Shown here: positions 18,684 to 26,013 of the stretch, piece after piece
Position numbering within the stretch: position 1 is the stretch's first letter
Layout of the letters: each line of letters begins with the position of its first letter
Source of the DNA: CAVUCH01 sp963739995
Lineage (GTDB): Bacteria > Acidobacteriota > Vicinamibacteria > Vicinamibacterales > JAENWD01
Reading direction: 5' to 3'
NCBI GenBank assembly: GCA_963739995.1
Contig: CAVUCH010000021.1
Location: 186,001-250,000, forward strand
DNA: 64,000 bases
The notes under the pieces: model-generated
The model's input: the letters and a program-made list of their open reading frames with translations, nothing else
Told to the model about the DNA's origin: nothing
Databases searched by the model: none
Program-made: the position numbers and the translations under genes

Positions 18684-19277
18684 ATGCCCGGTTTGCTCAT
18701 CGCGTTCGAAGGTCTCGATCAAAGCGGGAAGGAGACGCAGGCCCACCGCCTGGCGGAGCGTCTCGAAGCCCTCGGGCACCGCGTCCGGCTCGCCTCCTTT
18801 CCCGATTACTCGACGCCCATAGGCCGCGAGATCGGCCGCGCGCTGCGCGACGAGCACGAGTATGCGGCCGACGTGATGCAGCTCCTCTACATCGCGAACC
18901 GCTACGAGCGGAAGCCCGAGCTTGCGGCGTGGCTTGCGGCGGGGGACATCGTGCTCTGCGATCGCTATCTTGCCTCCAGCGTCGCCTACGGCGAGACGCA
19001 GGGCCTGGACGCCGCGTGGCTGGCAGACACCCAGCGGCATCTGCCGCTGCCGGACCTGACCATCCTGCTCGACATCGCGCCCACGACTGCGGTTGCACGC
19101 AAGGCGCTCGGCCGGGATCGATACGAGCGCGATCTCGCGCTGCTCACGCGCGTCCGGGAGAGCTATCGCCGGCAGGCCGACGCGCCGGACTGGGCCCGAC
19201 TGGATGGCGAGCGTGGCAAGGACGATCTGGCGGACGACATCCTCGAGGTGGTCGCCGGGCGGCTCTCGTTGAAATGA
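18684..19277 (+). CDS. tmk: Thymidylate kinase
   Basis: Phosphorylates dTMP to dTDP. The 197-residue protein has the P-loop at FEGLDQSGKETQ (residues 8-19), where Glu follows GK instead of the usual Ser or Thr and a Thr comes one place later. DRYLASSVAYGETQGLD is the DRY/substrate segment, and LPDLTILLDIAPTTAVAR is the strand after it. RDRYERD is a short lid region. The length is slightly below the usual 205-215. It sits behind lysA with an 18-base gap. The P-loop variation is seen directly; it might reflect a subfamily rather than loss of function. Confidence 0.92.
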   Translation: MPGLLIAFEGLDQSGKETQAHRLAERLEALGHRVRLASFPDYSTPIGREIGRALRDEHEYAADVMQLLYIANRYERKPELAAWLAAGDIVLCDRYLASSVAYGETQGLDAAWLADTQRHLPLPDLTILLDIAPTTAVARKALGRDRYERDLALLTRVRESYRRQADAPDWARLDGERGKDDLADDILEVVAGRLSLK

Positions 19278-19307
19278 CGTGCGATGGTGTGCCAGCGTGT
19301 CGGCGTG

Positions 19308-19328
19308 TCAGCCGATACAGACCACTAG
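19308..19328 (-). repeat. Tip of the CTAG-ended dispersed repeat
   Basis: TCAGCCGATACAGACCACTAG matches the right tip of the 14280-14445 element with one mismatch in 21 bases. CTAG at 19325-19328 contains the comF stop codon on the minus strand. No further element sequence is recognisable beside it. Confidence 0.7.
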
Positions 19329-20149
19329 CGCATCATCCCGCTGTGACCCAGCACGGCACGCGCCACGGTGACGGCGCGTAATTCCCCCGCTCCTCCAGCC
19401 TTCAACACTTCCGCGCAGGCGTCCAACGTCGCGCCCGTCGTGCTCACATCGTCCACCAGCACGAGACAGGCGCCTGACAGCGTGGGTGGTCGCCAGCCTC
19501 TCCACGGGTCGCGGCGCAAGGCGAAGGCGCCGCGCACGTTGCGCCGCCGCGCCGGAGCAGCGAGCGTCGACTGCGGGACCGTGTGTCGCGTGCGCCGCAG
19601 CACGCGCCACACAGGTAGCCGCAGCTCCCGGGCAATCGCGTCGGCCTGGTTGAAGCCGCGGGTCCACTCCCGCCTGCGGTGCAGCGGCACCGGCACGACG
19701 GCGTCCGCGCCCCTGAGCACGGCTCCGCACCTGTCGCGCACGAGCGCCGCCAGGCGCGGCGCCACCGAGCGCCGGCCGTGGTACTTCAGCGCGTGCACGA
19801 GTTCGCGGAGCGTGCCGGCGTAGGCCCCGAGTGCACGGGCGGTGTCCACGATCGGGGGGCGATGGGCGCAGCGCAAGCACCGGGGACCGCTCACGGCGTG
19901 ACAGATCCTGGTGGACGTGTCAGGCAACGGGACCGCGTGTTCGGTCTCGAGCGCCACGGCCCGAACCGATGACAGGGGCTCACCGCACGAGACGCAGTAG
20001 GGATGTGTGATGAACCGGATGGTGTTCCAGCAGCCCTCGCAGGCGGCGCCGCGGGTGGGCTGCTCCGTGATTTGTCCGCACACCACGCACGGCGCCGCGA
20101 GCACCGCGGCGAGCAGGCCATCAATCGTTCGGCGTACGGTGATCAGCAC
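19325..20149 (-). CDS. comF: ComF-family phosphoribosyltransferase-like protein
   Basis: ComF-like proteins help process DNA taken up during competence; biochemical details are limited. The protein has two N-terminal zinc Cys pairs (CVVCG and CEGC, then CVSCG and CLRC). The PRTase fold is seen in ALKYHGRRSVAPRLAAL, VPVPLHRRREWTRGFNQADAIAREL and the PRPP-binding loop LVLVDDVSTTGATLDAC. About 274 residues. The GTG at 20149 puts the Cys pairs at their usual position; a GTG at 20212 would add 21 unrelated residues. The stop TAG overlaps a dispersed repeat tip. dprA, another competence gene, is 5 kb away. Confidence 0.88.
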   Translation of the reverse strand: MLITVRRTIDGLLAAVLAAPCVVCGQITEQPTRGAACEGCWNTIRFITHPYCVSCGEPLSSVRAVALETEHAVPLPDTSTRICHAVSGPRCLRCAHRPPIVDTARALGAYAGTLRELVHALKYHGRRSVAPRLAALVRDRCGAVLRGADAVVPVPLHRRREWTRGFNQADAIARELRLPVWRVLRRTRHTVPQSTLAAPARRRNVRGAFALRRDPWRGWRPPTLSGACLVLVDDVSTTGATLDACAEVLKAGGAGELRAVTVARAVLGHSGMMR

Positions 20150-20276
20150 ACACGTGAGACAGCCGTTGTCACTTCCGGCTTGTGGGTCTACGCGCCCCCC
20201 GCACCTGTCCACTCACGACGCGTGACTCACAAGCCACAGCTCGACCCCACCGATCATCCCGCGCTTCGTCCCGCGC

Positions 20277-20690
20277 TCAACTCTTTCGAGGTGGGGGCGC
20301 CAGCACTGCGCTCAAATCGACCGGCGTGGCGCTGCCCCAGAGGCGTTCCAGTCCGTAGAACGTCCGGGTCTCCTTGCCGAAGACGTGGACGATGAAGTCG
20401 AAGTAGTCGAGCAGAACCCATTCCGCATGCCCGTAACCCTCCACGTGCGCCGGCTTCACATGATCGCGCCGGAGGGCTTCTTCGACGGCGTCAGCGATCG
20501 CCTTGATCTGGCGCGCATTCTGCCCCGTACAAATCACGAAGTAGTCGGTGAACCCCTCGGCCTCGCGGAGGTCCAGGACGACGATGTCCTCGGCCTTCCG
20601 GTCGGCTGCGGCGGTCACGGCGGCCAGCACCTGTTCTGGCAGCCCGGGGGTCGATGCCGTCGTCGCGCGCTTAGAGATGCTCTTGCTCAT
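20277..20690 (-). CDS. rsfS: Ribosomal silencing factor RsfS
   Basis: RsfS binds ribosomal protein L14 and blocks subunit joining when nutrients are low. The 137-residue protein has the family core AEDIVVLDLREAEGFTDYFVICTGQNARQIKAIADAVEEAL, followed by EGYGHAEWVLLDYFDFIVHVFGKETRTFYGLERLWG. The first 20 residues and last 15 are extra. Its start overlaps the nadD stop (ATGA at 20687-20690), matching the conserved nadD-rsfS order. Confidence 0.95.
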   Translation of the reverse strand: MSKSISKRATTASTPGLPEQVLAAVTAAADRKAEDIVVLDLREAEGFTDYFVICTGQNARQIKAIADAVEEALRRDHVKPAHVEGYGHAEWVLLDYFDFIVHVFGKETRTFYGLERLWGSATPVDLSAVLAPPPRKS

Positions 20691-21403
20691 GCAACAGACT
20701 CGCCGGGGCGGCGTGCGCCGTCGGCGCGGGAGGCGGCTGCATCGCGGATCCGATACAGCGAGTGGCGATCGATGTGCCGTTCAACGGCGGGAGGCACGAG
20801 CCCGGTGATCGGCTGGCCCTCGGCACACCTTGCCCGGATCGCGGTGGACGACACGGCAGGAGTGGGCCCATTCACCAGGAAAATCGACGGCGTCGTCGTA
20901 TCGCCGCTCCACGTGGCCGCGGCGAGCGACGCCTCGCGCATCCGCGGCGCGAGTGTCGGCAGGAGCTCGCGCATGCTCGCGGCGGACCGTCCTGGCCGAT
21001 CCACGATCACGAACTGGGCGGCATCCAGGAACTGCGGGTAATCACGCCATGTCGCAATTTCTGCGAAGGCGTCGGCGCCTGCGATGAAAAAAAGTTGCGA
21101 GGAGGAGTAGCCCTGCCCGTGCAGGCGTTCGAGCGTGGCCGAGGTATATGACGGTCCGGGAGCAACGAGCTCGATGTCAGACGTCCGCAGCGTCTCATCG
21201 TCCTGCGCAGCCAGCGCGACCATGGCGAATCGATGATGCACCGAGGCGGCGGGCTGGGGACGATGGGGCGGGACGTGTGAGGTCAGCAGGAGCACCTCGT
21301 CGAGCTGCAGCGTAGTGCGTGCCGCAGCGGCCGCGGCCATGTGGCCGACGTGAATCGGATCGAAGGTTCCTCCGAGCAACCCGATGCGGCGCGCAACGGT
21401 CAT
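20687..21403 (-). CDS. nadD: Nicotinate-nucleotide adenylyltransferase
   Basis: Joins NaMN and ATP to make deamido-NAD in NAD synthesis. The 238-residue protein begins with the nucleotidyltransferase motif GLLGGTFDPIHVGHM. FIAGADAFAEIATWRDYPQ and the late signature VSSTAIRARCAEGQPI, where ISSTxIR is usual, are present. The C-terminal 25 residues are an extra basic tail. Both ends overlap neighbours by four bases (obgE at 21400-21403, rsfS at 20687-20690), so the three are translated as a coupled set. Confidence 0.95.
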   Translation of the reverse strand: MTVARRIGLLGGTFDPIHVGHMAAAAAARTTLQLDEVLLLTSHVPPHRPQPAASVHHRFAMVALAAQDDETLRTSDIELVAPGPSYTSATLERLHGQGYSSSQLFFIAGADAFAEIATWRDYPQFLDAAQFVIVDRPGRSAASMRELLPTLAPRMREASLAAATWSGDTTTPSIFLVNGPTPAVSSTAIRARCAEGQPITGLVPPAVERHIDRHSLYRIRDAAASRADGARRPGESVA

Positions 21404-22509
21404 TCGTCGCGAATCAGCATAGCAGGTGGCGGCGCCACCGGGCTATCGTCCGTCGAGTCTTCCCGGGCGGATGCCCGCGCCGCATGCTCTTCGCCTTCGG
21501 CGACCCTGCTCACGTGGCGCCACGCTGCTTCGAGCAGCGTGGGGACGCCCTCGCCGGTGACGCCGGAGATAGGGAACAGCGGCAATCCCAGTTCGGCGGC
21601 GCGCGCCGCGAGGGGCCTGACCGCGTCCTCGTCAATGACCGAGTCGATCTTGTTCGCGGCGACCAGCTGCGGCTTTGCAGCGAGCTCCGGGTCGAACAAC
21701 TCGAGCTCCCGCCGCAGCACGTCGAGATCCTCCGCGGGTGGCCGGCCAGAAAAGCCGGACACATCGACGACATGGATCAGCACGCGCGTGCGTTCGAGGT
21801 GTTTCAGGAAGCGATGGCCGAGCCCCACGCCTCGGTGCGCGCCTTCGATGAGGCCGGGAACGTCAGCGACCACGAAGCTGCGGTTGTCGGTGAGCTGTAC
21901 AACGCCGAGATTCGGCGTGAGCGTCGTGAAGGGGTAATCGCCTATCTTCGGCCGCGCCGCGGAGATGCGTGCGATCAGCGTGGACTTCCCGCTGTTCGGA
22001 TAACCCACGAGGCCGATGTCGGCGAGCAGCTTGAGGTGCAGCCGAAGGCGCTTCTGCTCGCCGGGCAGGCCAGACTGGAATTTCCGGGGCGCTCTGTTCG
22101 TGGAGGTAGCGAAGTAGGCGTTGCCGAAGCCGCCGCGGCCTCCATCGGCGATCAGGGCGCGCGCGCCTTCCTCCGTCAGGTCCACGAGCGGTCGCCAGGA
22201 GCCGTCCTCCGGGTCGTGCTCGTAGACGAGCGTGCCGATCGGCACCGGAATCTCGAGGTCGCGGCCGTTGCCGCCGCGACGGTTCGAACCTTCGCCGTGC
22301 TTGCCGCGATCCGCGTGGAACTCGGGGTGGAAGCGGAAATCGACGAGGGTGTTGATGTGGGGGCTCGCCACCATGTAGATGGAGCCGCCGTTGCCGCCAT
22401 CGCCGCCGTCGGGTCCCCCGCGAGGGATGAACTTCTCGCGGCGGAAGCTCATGGCCCCCCGGCCGCCGTGGCCTGCGGTGACTTCGATGTCGACTTCGTC
22501 AACGAACAT
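21400..22509 (-). CDS. obgE: GTPase Obg/CgtA
   Basis: Essential ribosome-associated GTPase acting in 50S assembly and stress control. Residues 1-157 form the glycine-rich Obg fold (VDIEVTAGHGGRGAMSFRREKFIPRGGPDGGDGG). The G domain follows with GYPNSGKST (G1), TTLTPNLGVV (G2), DVPGLIEGA (G3), NKID (G4) and SGVTGEG (G5). The C-terminal 45 residues are a short acidic tail rather than the OCT domain of some Firmicutes. It follows rpmA after a 66-base gap containing a perfect palindrome and precedes nadD by overlap. Confidence 0.96.
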   Translation of the reverse strand: MFVDEVDIEVTAGHGGRGAMSFRREKFIPRGGPDGGDGGNGGSIYMVASPHINTLVDFRFHPEFHADRGKHGEGSNRRGGNGRDLEIPVPIGTLVYEHDPEDGSWRPLVDLTEEGARALIADGGRGGFGNAYFATSTNRAPRKFQSGLPGEQKRLRLHLKLLADIGLVGYPNSGKSTLIARISAARPKIGDYPFTTLTPNLGVVQLTDNRSFVVADVPGLIEGAHRGVGLGHRFLKHLERTRVLIHVVDVSGFSGRPPAEDLDVLRRELELFDPELAAKPQLVAANKIDSVIDEDAVRPLAARAAELGLPLFPISGVTGEGVPTLLEAAWRHVSRVAEGEEHAARASAREDSTDDSPVAPPPAMLIRDE

Positions 22510-22546
22510 GGCGGATTGCTGGAACCGCCCCTGCGAGTCCTGGTAC

Positions 22547-22566
22547 GGGCGGTTCGCGAACCGCCC
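22547..22566. repeat. Perfect 20-bp palindrome between rpmA and obgE
   Basis: GGGCGGTTCGCGAACCGCCC at 22547-22566 is a perfect palindrome, nine bases past the rpmA stop on the minus strand. GAACCGCCC also occurs at 22522-22530, so the RNA could form two alternative hairpins (22547-22566, or 22522-22530 with 22547-22555). No T-run follows on the minus strand. It could be a processing site, a weak attenuator separating ribosomal protein from GTPase expression, or a protein-binding site. Confidence 0.5.
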
Positions 22567-22575
22567 CTGCGGGTG

Positions 22576-22863
22576 CTACTGAGGCTCCGCCGTCTGTTCG
22601 GCCTGGGCTGGCGGGGGAACGACGCTGATGAACCGTCCGCGCGATCCGTGATCTTCGAACTGGACGCGGCCGCTGATCTTCGCGAAGAGCGTGTCGTCCT
22701 TGCCGAGGCCGACGTTCAGGCCGGGGCGGAACTTGCGTCCACGCTGGCGAACGAGGATCGAGCCGCCGGTCACGATGTTGCCGTCGAACCGCTTCACACC
22801 GAGCCGCTGCGAGTTGCTGTCGCGCCCGTTCCGCGAGCTGCCCTGTCCCTTTTTGTGTGCCAT
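22576..22863 (-). CDS. rpmA: 50S ribosomal protein L27
   Basis: L27 sits at the peptidyl transferase centre with its N-terminus near the tRNA acceptor ends. The 95-residue protein starts MAHKKGQGSSRNGRDSNSQRLG, the standard mature start, so no Firmicutes-type cleaved extension is present. GNIVTGGSILVRQRGRKFRPGLNVGLGKDDTLFAKISG is the conserved core. The last 15 residues (Pro/Ala/Gln/Glu) are an unusual short tail. It follows rplU by 23 bases. Confidence 0.97.
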   Translation of the reverse strand: MAHKKGQGSSRNGRDSNSQRLGVKRFDGNIVTGGSILVRQRGRKFRPGLNVGLGKDDTLFAKISGRVQFEDHGSRGRFISVVPPPAQAEQTAEPQ

Positions 22864-22886
22864 CGATTGGTCCTCTGCCGCGGCTG

Positions 22887-23201
22887 CTACGCCTGGATCT
22901 CTGTGATGCGTACGAGCGTGAAGGTGCTGCGGTGGCCCTTCGTGCGGCGCATACCCTTGCGGCGCTTCTTCTTGAACACGCGAATCTTCGGGCCGCGCGC
23001 CTCGCCCTCGACTACGCCCACCACGCGGGCGCCGGTGACCACGGGCGTGCCGGTCACGATTTCGCCGCCGTCCTTCTCGATGAGGAGCACGTCGGTGAAG
23101 GACATCTCGTCGCCCACCTCCCGCTCGACCCGATCGATCGTCACCGTGGCGCCGGGCGCCACCTTCACCTGGTGTCCGCCTGTGTTGATAATCGCGTACA
23201 C
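22887..23201 (-). CDS. rplU: 50S ribosomal protein L21
   Basis: L21 binds 23S rRNA. The 104-residue protein begins MYAIINTGGHQVKVAPGATV and has RVVGVVEGEARGPKIRVFKKKRRKGMRRTKGHRS, the conserved basic region contacting rRNA. The start codon is GTG at 23201. It is first in the rplU-rpmA-obgE-nadD-rsfS group. A promoter at 23262-23291 and a hairpin in the leader precede it. Confidence 0.97.
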   Translation of the reverse strand: MYAIINTGGHQVKVAPGATVTIDRVEREVGDEMSFTDVLLIEKDGGEIVTGTPVVTGARVVGVVEGEARGPKIRVFKKKRRKGMRRTKGHRSTFTLVRITEIQA

Positions 23202-23228
23202 GCCGTTCTTCTCCGTTGCTGTGGGGCG

Positions 23229-23250
23229 CTGGCAGCCGGCCGGCCGCCAG
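23229..23250 (-). promoter_or_regulatory. Hairpin in the rplU leader
   Basis: CTGGC and GCCAG arms flank a GGCCGGCC palindrome (22 bases) between the promoter and the L21 start. Structured leaders upstream of L21 are known autoregulatory elements in several bacteria; whether this is one is inference. There is no U-run, so a simple terminator is unlikely. Confidence 0.4.
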
Positions 23251-23261
23251 ACAAAGAGGTA

Positions 23262-23291
23262 AGTGTAGCTGTACGGCCGCCGCCCTGTAAA
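23262..23291 (-). promoter_or_regulatory. Promoter of the rplU operon
   Basis: On the minus strand, TTTACA (23291-23286), an 18-base spacer and TACACT (23267-23262). The start would be near 23255, giving a leader of about 54 bases that includes the hairpin at 23229-23250. Confidence 0.6.
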
Positions 23292-23328
23292 GCCGCCTGG
23301 CTGGCCCTGTCGCCCCGGGAAGTCGCTG

Positions 23329-24309
23329 CTATTTCAGCAGGATACGTGAGCCTTTGATCCTCTGGGTGCTTAACGTGCTGAGGAAGCTCGGGATCAGCCG
23401 ATCCATCAGCTCGAAGTACGACGAGAGCGCCGGAGTGCTCTGCTGCGGGCTGTAGAGCACCTCTTCGCGGAAGGACTCCGAGTAGATGGTGGTGCCCGTG
23501 CGGCCGTCGATGAAGATGAACTTCGGCCGCAGGATGAAGCCCTTGCGCTCCATGTAGGTGCGCACGGGCACCACGCGCCGCCGCCCGAACGAGTCGTAGT
23601 ACTCCTGTTCCCGCTGCACGAAGCCGGAACGTGCGTGCGGCGTGAAGAGCACCGTGCCGGTCACGATGAGGGGGTTCTGGTACTCCTCGCCGAGCTTCTT
23701 CCAGTAGTCGACGTTCGCGAAAATGCCCTCCAGCGGCTCGAGATCCTTCTCGTCGCGGATTCGACCACTCTGCTGGGGATCGGCCGCGGCCCGTTCCTGC
23801 GCCGCGCCGGCCGTTCTTGCAGGGCGGGCGGCAGGCGGTGCGGCGCCGGGTGCGCCGGCTGGAGTTGCCGCGGGTTCGCCAGCGGCCCCATCCGCGGTCT
23901 GCCCGACGGGGGCGGCACTCGCGGTGTCGGGGCCCGTGGCGGGCGCGCGTTCACCAGCGGGCGGCGCGGGAGCCTCGGGCGGCAGTGACGGCAGCGACGG
24001 GCCGGTCTCGGGCTCAGGGGCGGCCTGCTCGCGCGCGAGTTCCACGAGCGGCAGAACGTCCGCTTCGATCACCCGGAGCGGCGACTTCGAACGCAACTGG
24101 CTTCGCAGCAGGCGCACGGTTTCGAGATTCGCGTCCACATCCTCGGACCCGCCGGCGATGAACCCCGCGATGAACACGCGCTGGAAAGGCGTGACGTCCA
24201 TCTTCGGCTGGATGGGCGTCTCGATGGGAATCTCGTAGAAGCTGGTGCAGCCCGAGACGACCAGGACGAGCGCGGCGCTACTTAGCGCTGCTGCGGTTCG
24301 TGCGGTCAT
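23329..24309 (-). CDS. Lipoprotein with Pro/Ala-rich linker
   Basis: A 326-residue envelope lipoprotein. Residues 1-20 form a signal with lipobox VVSGC. Residues 30-95 (QRVFIAGFIAGGSEDVDANLETVRLLRSQLRSKSPLRVIEADVL) resemble the strand-helix pattern of CsgG/GNA1162-like or LPS-assembly lipoproteins. A linker of about 90 residues rich in Pro, Ala and Gly follows, then a second folded part (FANVDYWKKLGEEYQNPLIVTGTVLFTPH, KFIFIDGRTGTTIYSESF). No enzyme motif is seen. Its start lies 31 bases inside the upstream TPR gene, so both are translationally linked. The function is unknown; a secretion or curli-like accessory role is a guess. Confidence 0.75.
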   Translation of the reverse strand: MTARTAAALSSAALVLVVSGCTSFYEIPIETPIQPKMDVTPFQRVFIAGFIAGGSEDVDANLETVRLLRSQLRSKSPLRVIEADVLPLVELAREQAAPEPETGPSLPSLPPEAPAPPAGERAPATGPDTASAAPVGQTADGAAGEPAATPAGAPGAAPPAARPARTAGAAQERAAADPQQSGRIRDEKDLEPLEGIFANVDYWKKLGEEYQNPLIVTGTVLFTPHARSGFVQREQEYYDSFGRRRVVPVRTYMERKGFILRPKFIFIDGRTGTTIYSESFREEVLYSPQQSTPALSSYFELMDRLIPSFLSTLSTQRIKGSRILLK

Positions 24310-24631
24310 TGATTTCCTTGAACAGATCGTAATTCTGCCGAAGCATCGCGTTGTTCGGATCGAGTTCGATTGCCTTCTCGTACGCGACCCGCGCCTTTTC
24401 GAACTGCCCCTCGTGCTCGTAGGCGACAGCCAGATTGTTGAAGGCGGCGGCGTAGGTGGGATCAATCGCCACCGCACGCTCCCAGCGATAGATCGCTTCG
24501 CGCCAGAGCCCTTTCTGGGCCACGTCGACGCCGAACTCAACCTGCGCCTTCGCATCACCCCGGGCGTCGGCGTACGACGGCACGGCGTTCAGCGAGACCA
24601 GGCACGCTGCGAGCAGACATCGGGAAAACAT
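24278..24631 (-). CDS. Exported TPR protein
   Basis: A 117-residue protein with a signal peptide (MFSRCLLAACLVSLNAVPSYA) and two tetratricopeptide repeats (LWREAIYRWERAVAIDPTYAAAFNNLAVAYEHEG and QFEKARVAYEKAIELDPNNAMLRQNYDLFKEI). TPRs mediate protein binding. The overlapping downstream lipoprotein is the obvious partner, probably in the periplasm. The ATG at 24631 was chosen over a GTG at 24646 because the latter would lie inside the -10 element and would spoil the signal peptide. Confidence 0.85.
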   Translation of the reverse strand: MFSRCLLAACLVSLNAVPSYADARGDAKAQVEFGVDVAQKGLWREAIYRWERAVAIDPTYAAAFNNLAVAYEHEGQFEKARVAYEKAIELDPNNAMLRQNYDLFKEINDRTNRSSAK

Positions 24632-24646
24632 GATGTGTGCAACCAC

Positions 24647-24674
24647 TATATAGACTCGGAATCGCGGGGCGCAA
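24647..24674 (-). promoter_or_regulatory. Promoter of the TPR/lipoprotein pair
   Basis: On the minus strand, TTGCGC (24674-24669), a 16-base spacer and TATATA (24652-24647). The start near 24640 leaves a leader of only about nine bases before the ATG at 24631, and no ribosome site is visible. Confidence 0.5.
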
Positions 24675-24795
24675 GCGGCTTGACACCACTCCGGACGGGA
24701 TCTCCAGCAACGTGTGTACCACGCGGGGTGAGAGTCGAATCCCCTGTGGGCGAGTCGATCCGGGACACGACGCGCGCTCCGGTGTCCTCTGCGGG

Positions 24796-24824
24796 TTGCG
24801 GCCGTTTCATCAGGTGCCTATAAT
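24796..24824 (+). promoter_or_regulatory. Promoter upstream of dprA
   Basis: TTGCGG at 24796-24801, a 17-base spacer and a perfect TATAAT at 24819-24824. The predicted start near 24831 gives dprA a leader of about 90 bases. The promoter probably serves dprA-topA-trmFO-xerC. Confidence 0.65.
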
Positions 24825-24920
24825 CGAGGGCAGTCGAGGTCGGGCTCAATGTCGCGCAGGCGGCGGGTCTGGCCTCGTTGTACGTTCGGGCCGGTCGCGT
24901 GCCTGTGCTGGAGGTTGCGC

Positions 24921-25992
24921 ATGACCCGTCCGGACTTCGTCGCGCTCTCGCAGCTGCCGTCCGCCTACCGCCGCGCATCGCGCGCTCTTGCTGCCCTTCC
25001 CCCGGAGCTGCTGGACGCACCCGACGCACTCGAGCTCCTCGCGGGGTACTGTGCGCGGGAGGAACAGGGCATCCCCGCCCTCGTGGCCGGGTTACGATCA
25101 GAGGCCGACGAGCTGCTCGGTCGCGCGCAGGCAGCGGGAATCGGAGTGATCACGTTCACCGATGCGAGCTTCCCGGCGAGCCTCCGCCAAATTCCGCAGG
25201 CGCCCGTCGTGCTCTGGGTGGCTGGCCAGGTTGCCGCGCTCAGCGCCCCAGGCGTGGCGGTGGTCGGGTCCCGTGCCGCGTCCGCCGGCGGGACGGAGGT
25301 GGCTGAGCGGCTCGGACACGATCTGGCGGCCGCCGGTGTCACGGTGATCAGCGGGCTCGCGCGCGGATGTGATGCCGCGGCACACCGGGGCGCTCTTGAC
25401 GCGGGCGGCCTGACCGTTGCGGTGCTGGGGTGCGGTGCCGACGTGGTGTATCCCGCAGAACACCGTCGGCTGTACCAGCGGATCCGCGACACCGGCGCGA
25501 TCGTCTCCGAACTGCCGCCCGGCTCCCCACCGCTGCCGGCGCACTTCCCTCAGCGGAACCGCATCATCAGTGGGCTCTCCAGAGGGGTCGTGGTGGTCGA
25601 GGCGTCGGATAGGAGCGGCTCGCTCATCACGGCGGCCTGTGCGCTCGAGCAGGGTCGCGACGTGATGGCGGTGCCCGGCAGCATCCTCGGCAGCCGTCAT
25701 CGGGGCTGTCACGCGCTGCTCCGGGACGGCGCCTGCCTGGTGGAGACTGCTGCCGACGTGCTCGAGGAGCTCGGGCTGACCGCCCCCGTGGCAAGAGCGG
25801 GCGCAGGCGCCACCCCGGAACACGATCGACTGCTCACCCTGCTCGCGACGGAAGGGGATGGCGATCTGGATGTGCTCGCCGAACGTTCCGGGCTCCCCGT
25901 GTCGGGTACTGTTGCCTCGATTGCTCGCTCTCGAGCTGGCGGGCCTCGTACGGCGCGCGCCGGGCGGCCGGTTCATCCGTGCAGGCGGGTAG
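24921..25992 (+). CDS. dprA: DprA/Smf, DNA-processing protein, with a 3' frameshift
   Basis: DprA loads RecA on incoming single-stranded DNA during transformation. The Rossmann-like core is intact: VAVVGSRAASAGG, ISGLARGCDAAAHRGAL, LGCGADVVYPAEHRRLY, FPQRNRIISGLSRGVVVVEASDRSGSLITAACALEQGR and the conserved PGS near residue 250. The C-terminal winged-helix breaks frame at GGG 25904-25906. Reading one G fewer gives LLALELAGLVRRAPGGRFIR and stops at TAG 25990-25992, exactly the family ending, whereas the literal frame runs on into topA. The corrected protein is 356 residues, a normal length. Sequencing error, true mutation and programmed slippage all remain possible. The ATG at 24921 (MTRPDFVALSQL) is the family-like start. 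Confidence 0.88.
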
Positions 25993-26013
25993 TGGTAAGG
26001 TTAGGGGCTCCAT

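Noticed and set aside
24700..24750. Possible tRNA T-arm (GGGG ... GAGTCGAATCCCC)
   Set aside because: The loop would be about twelve bases instead of seven and no acceptor or anticodon arms can be drawn around it.
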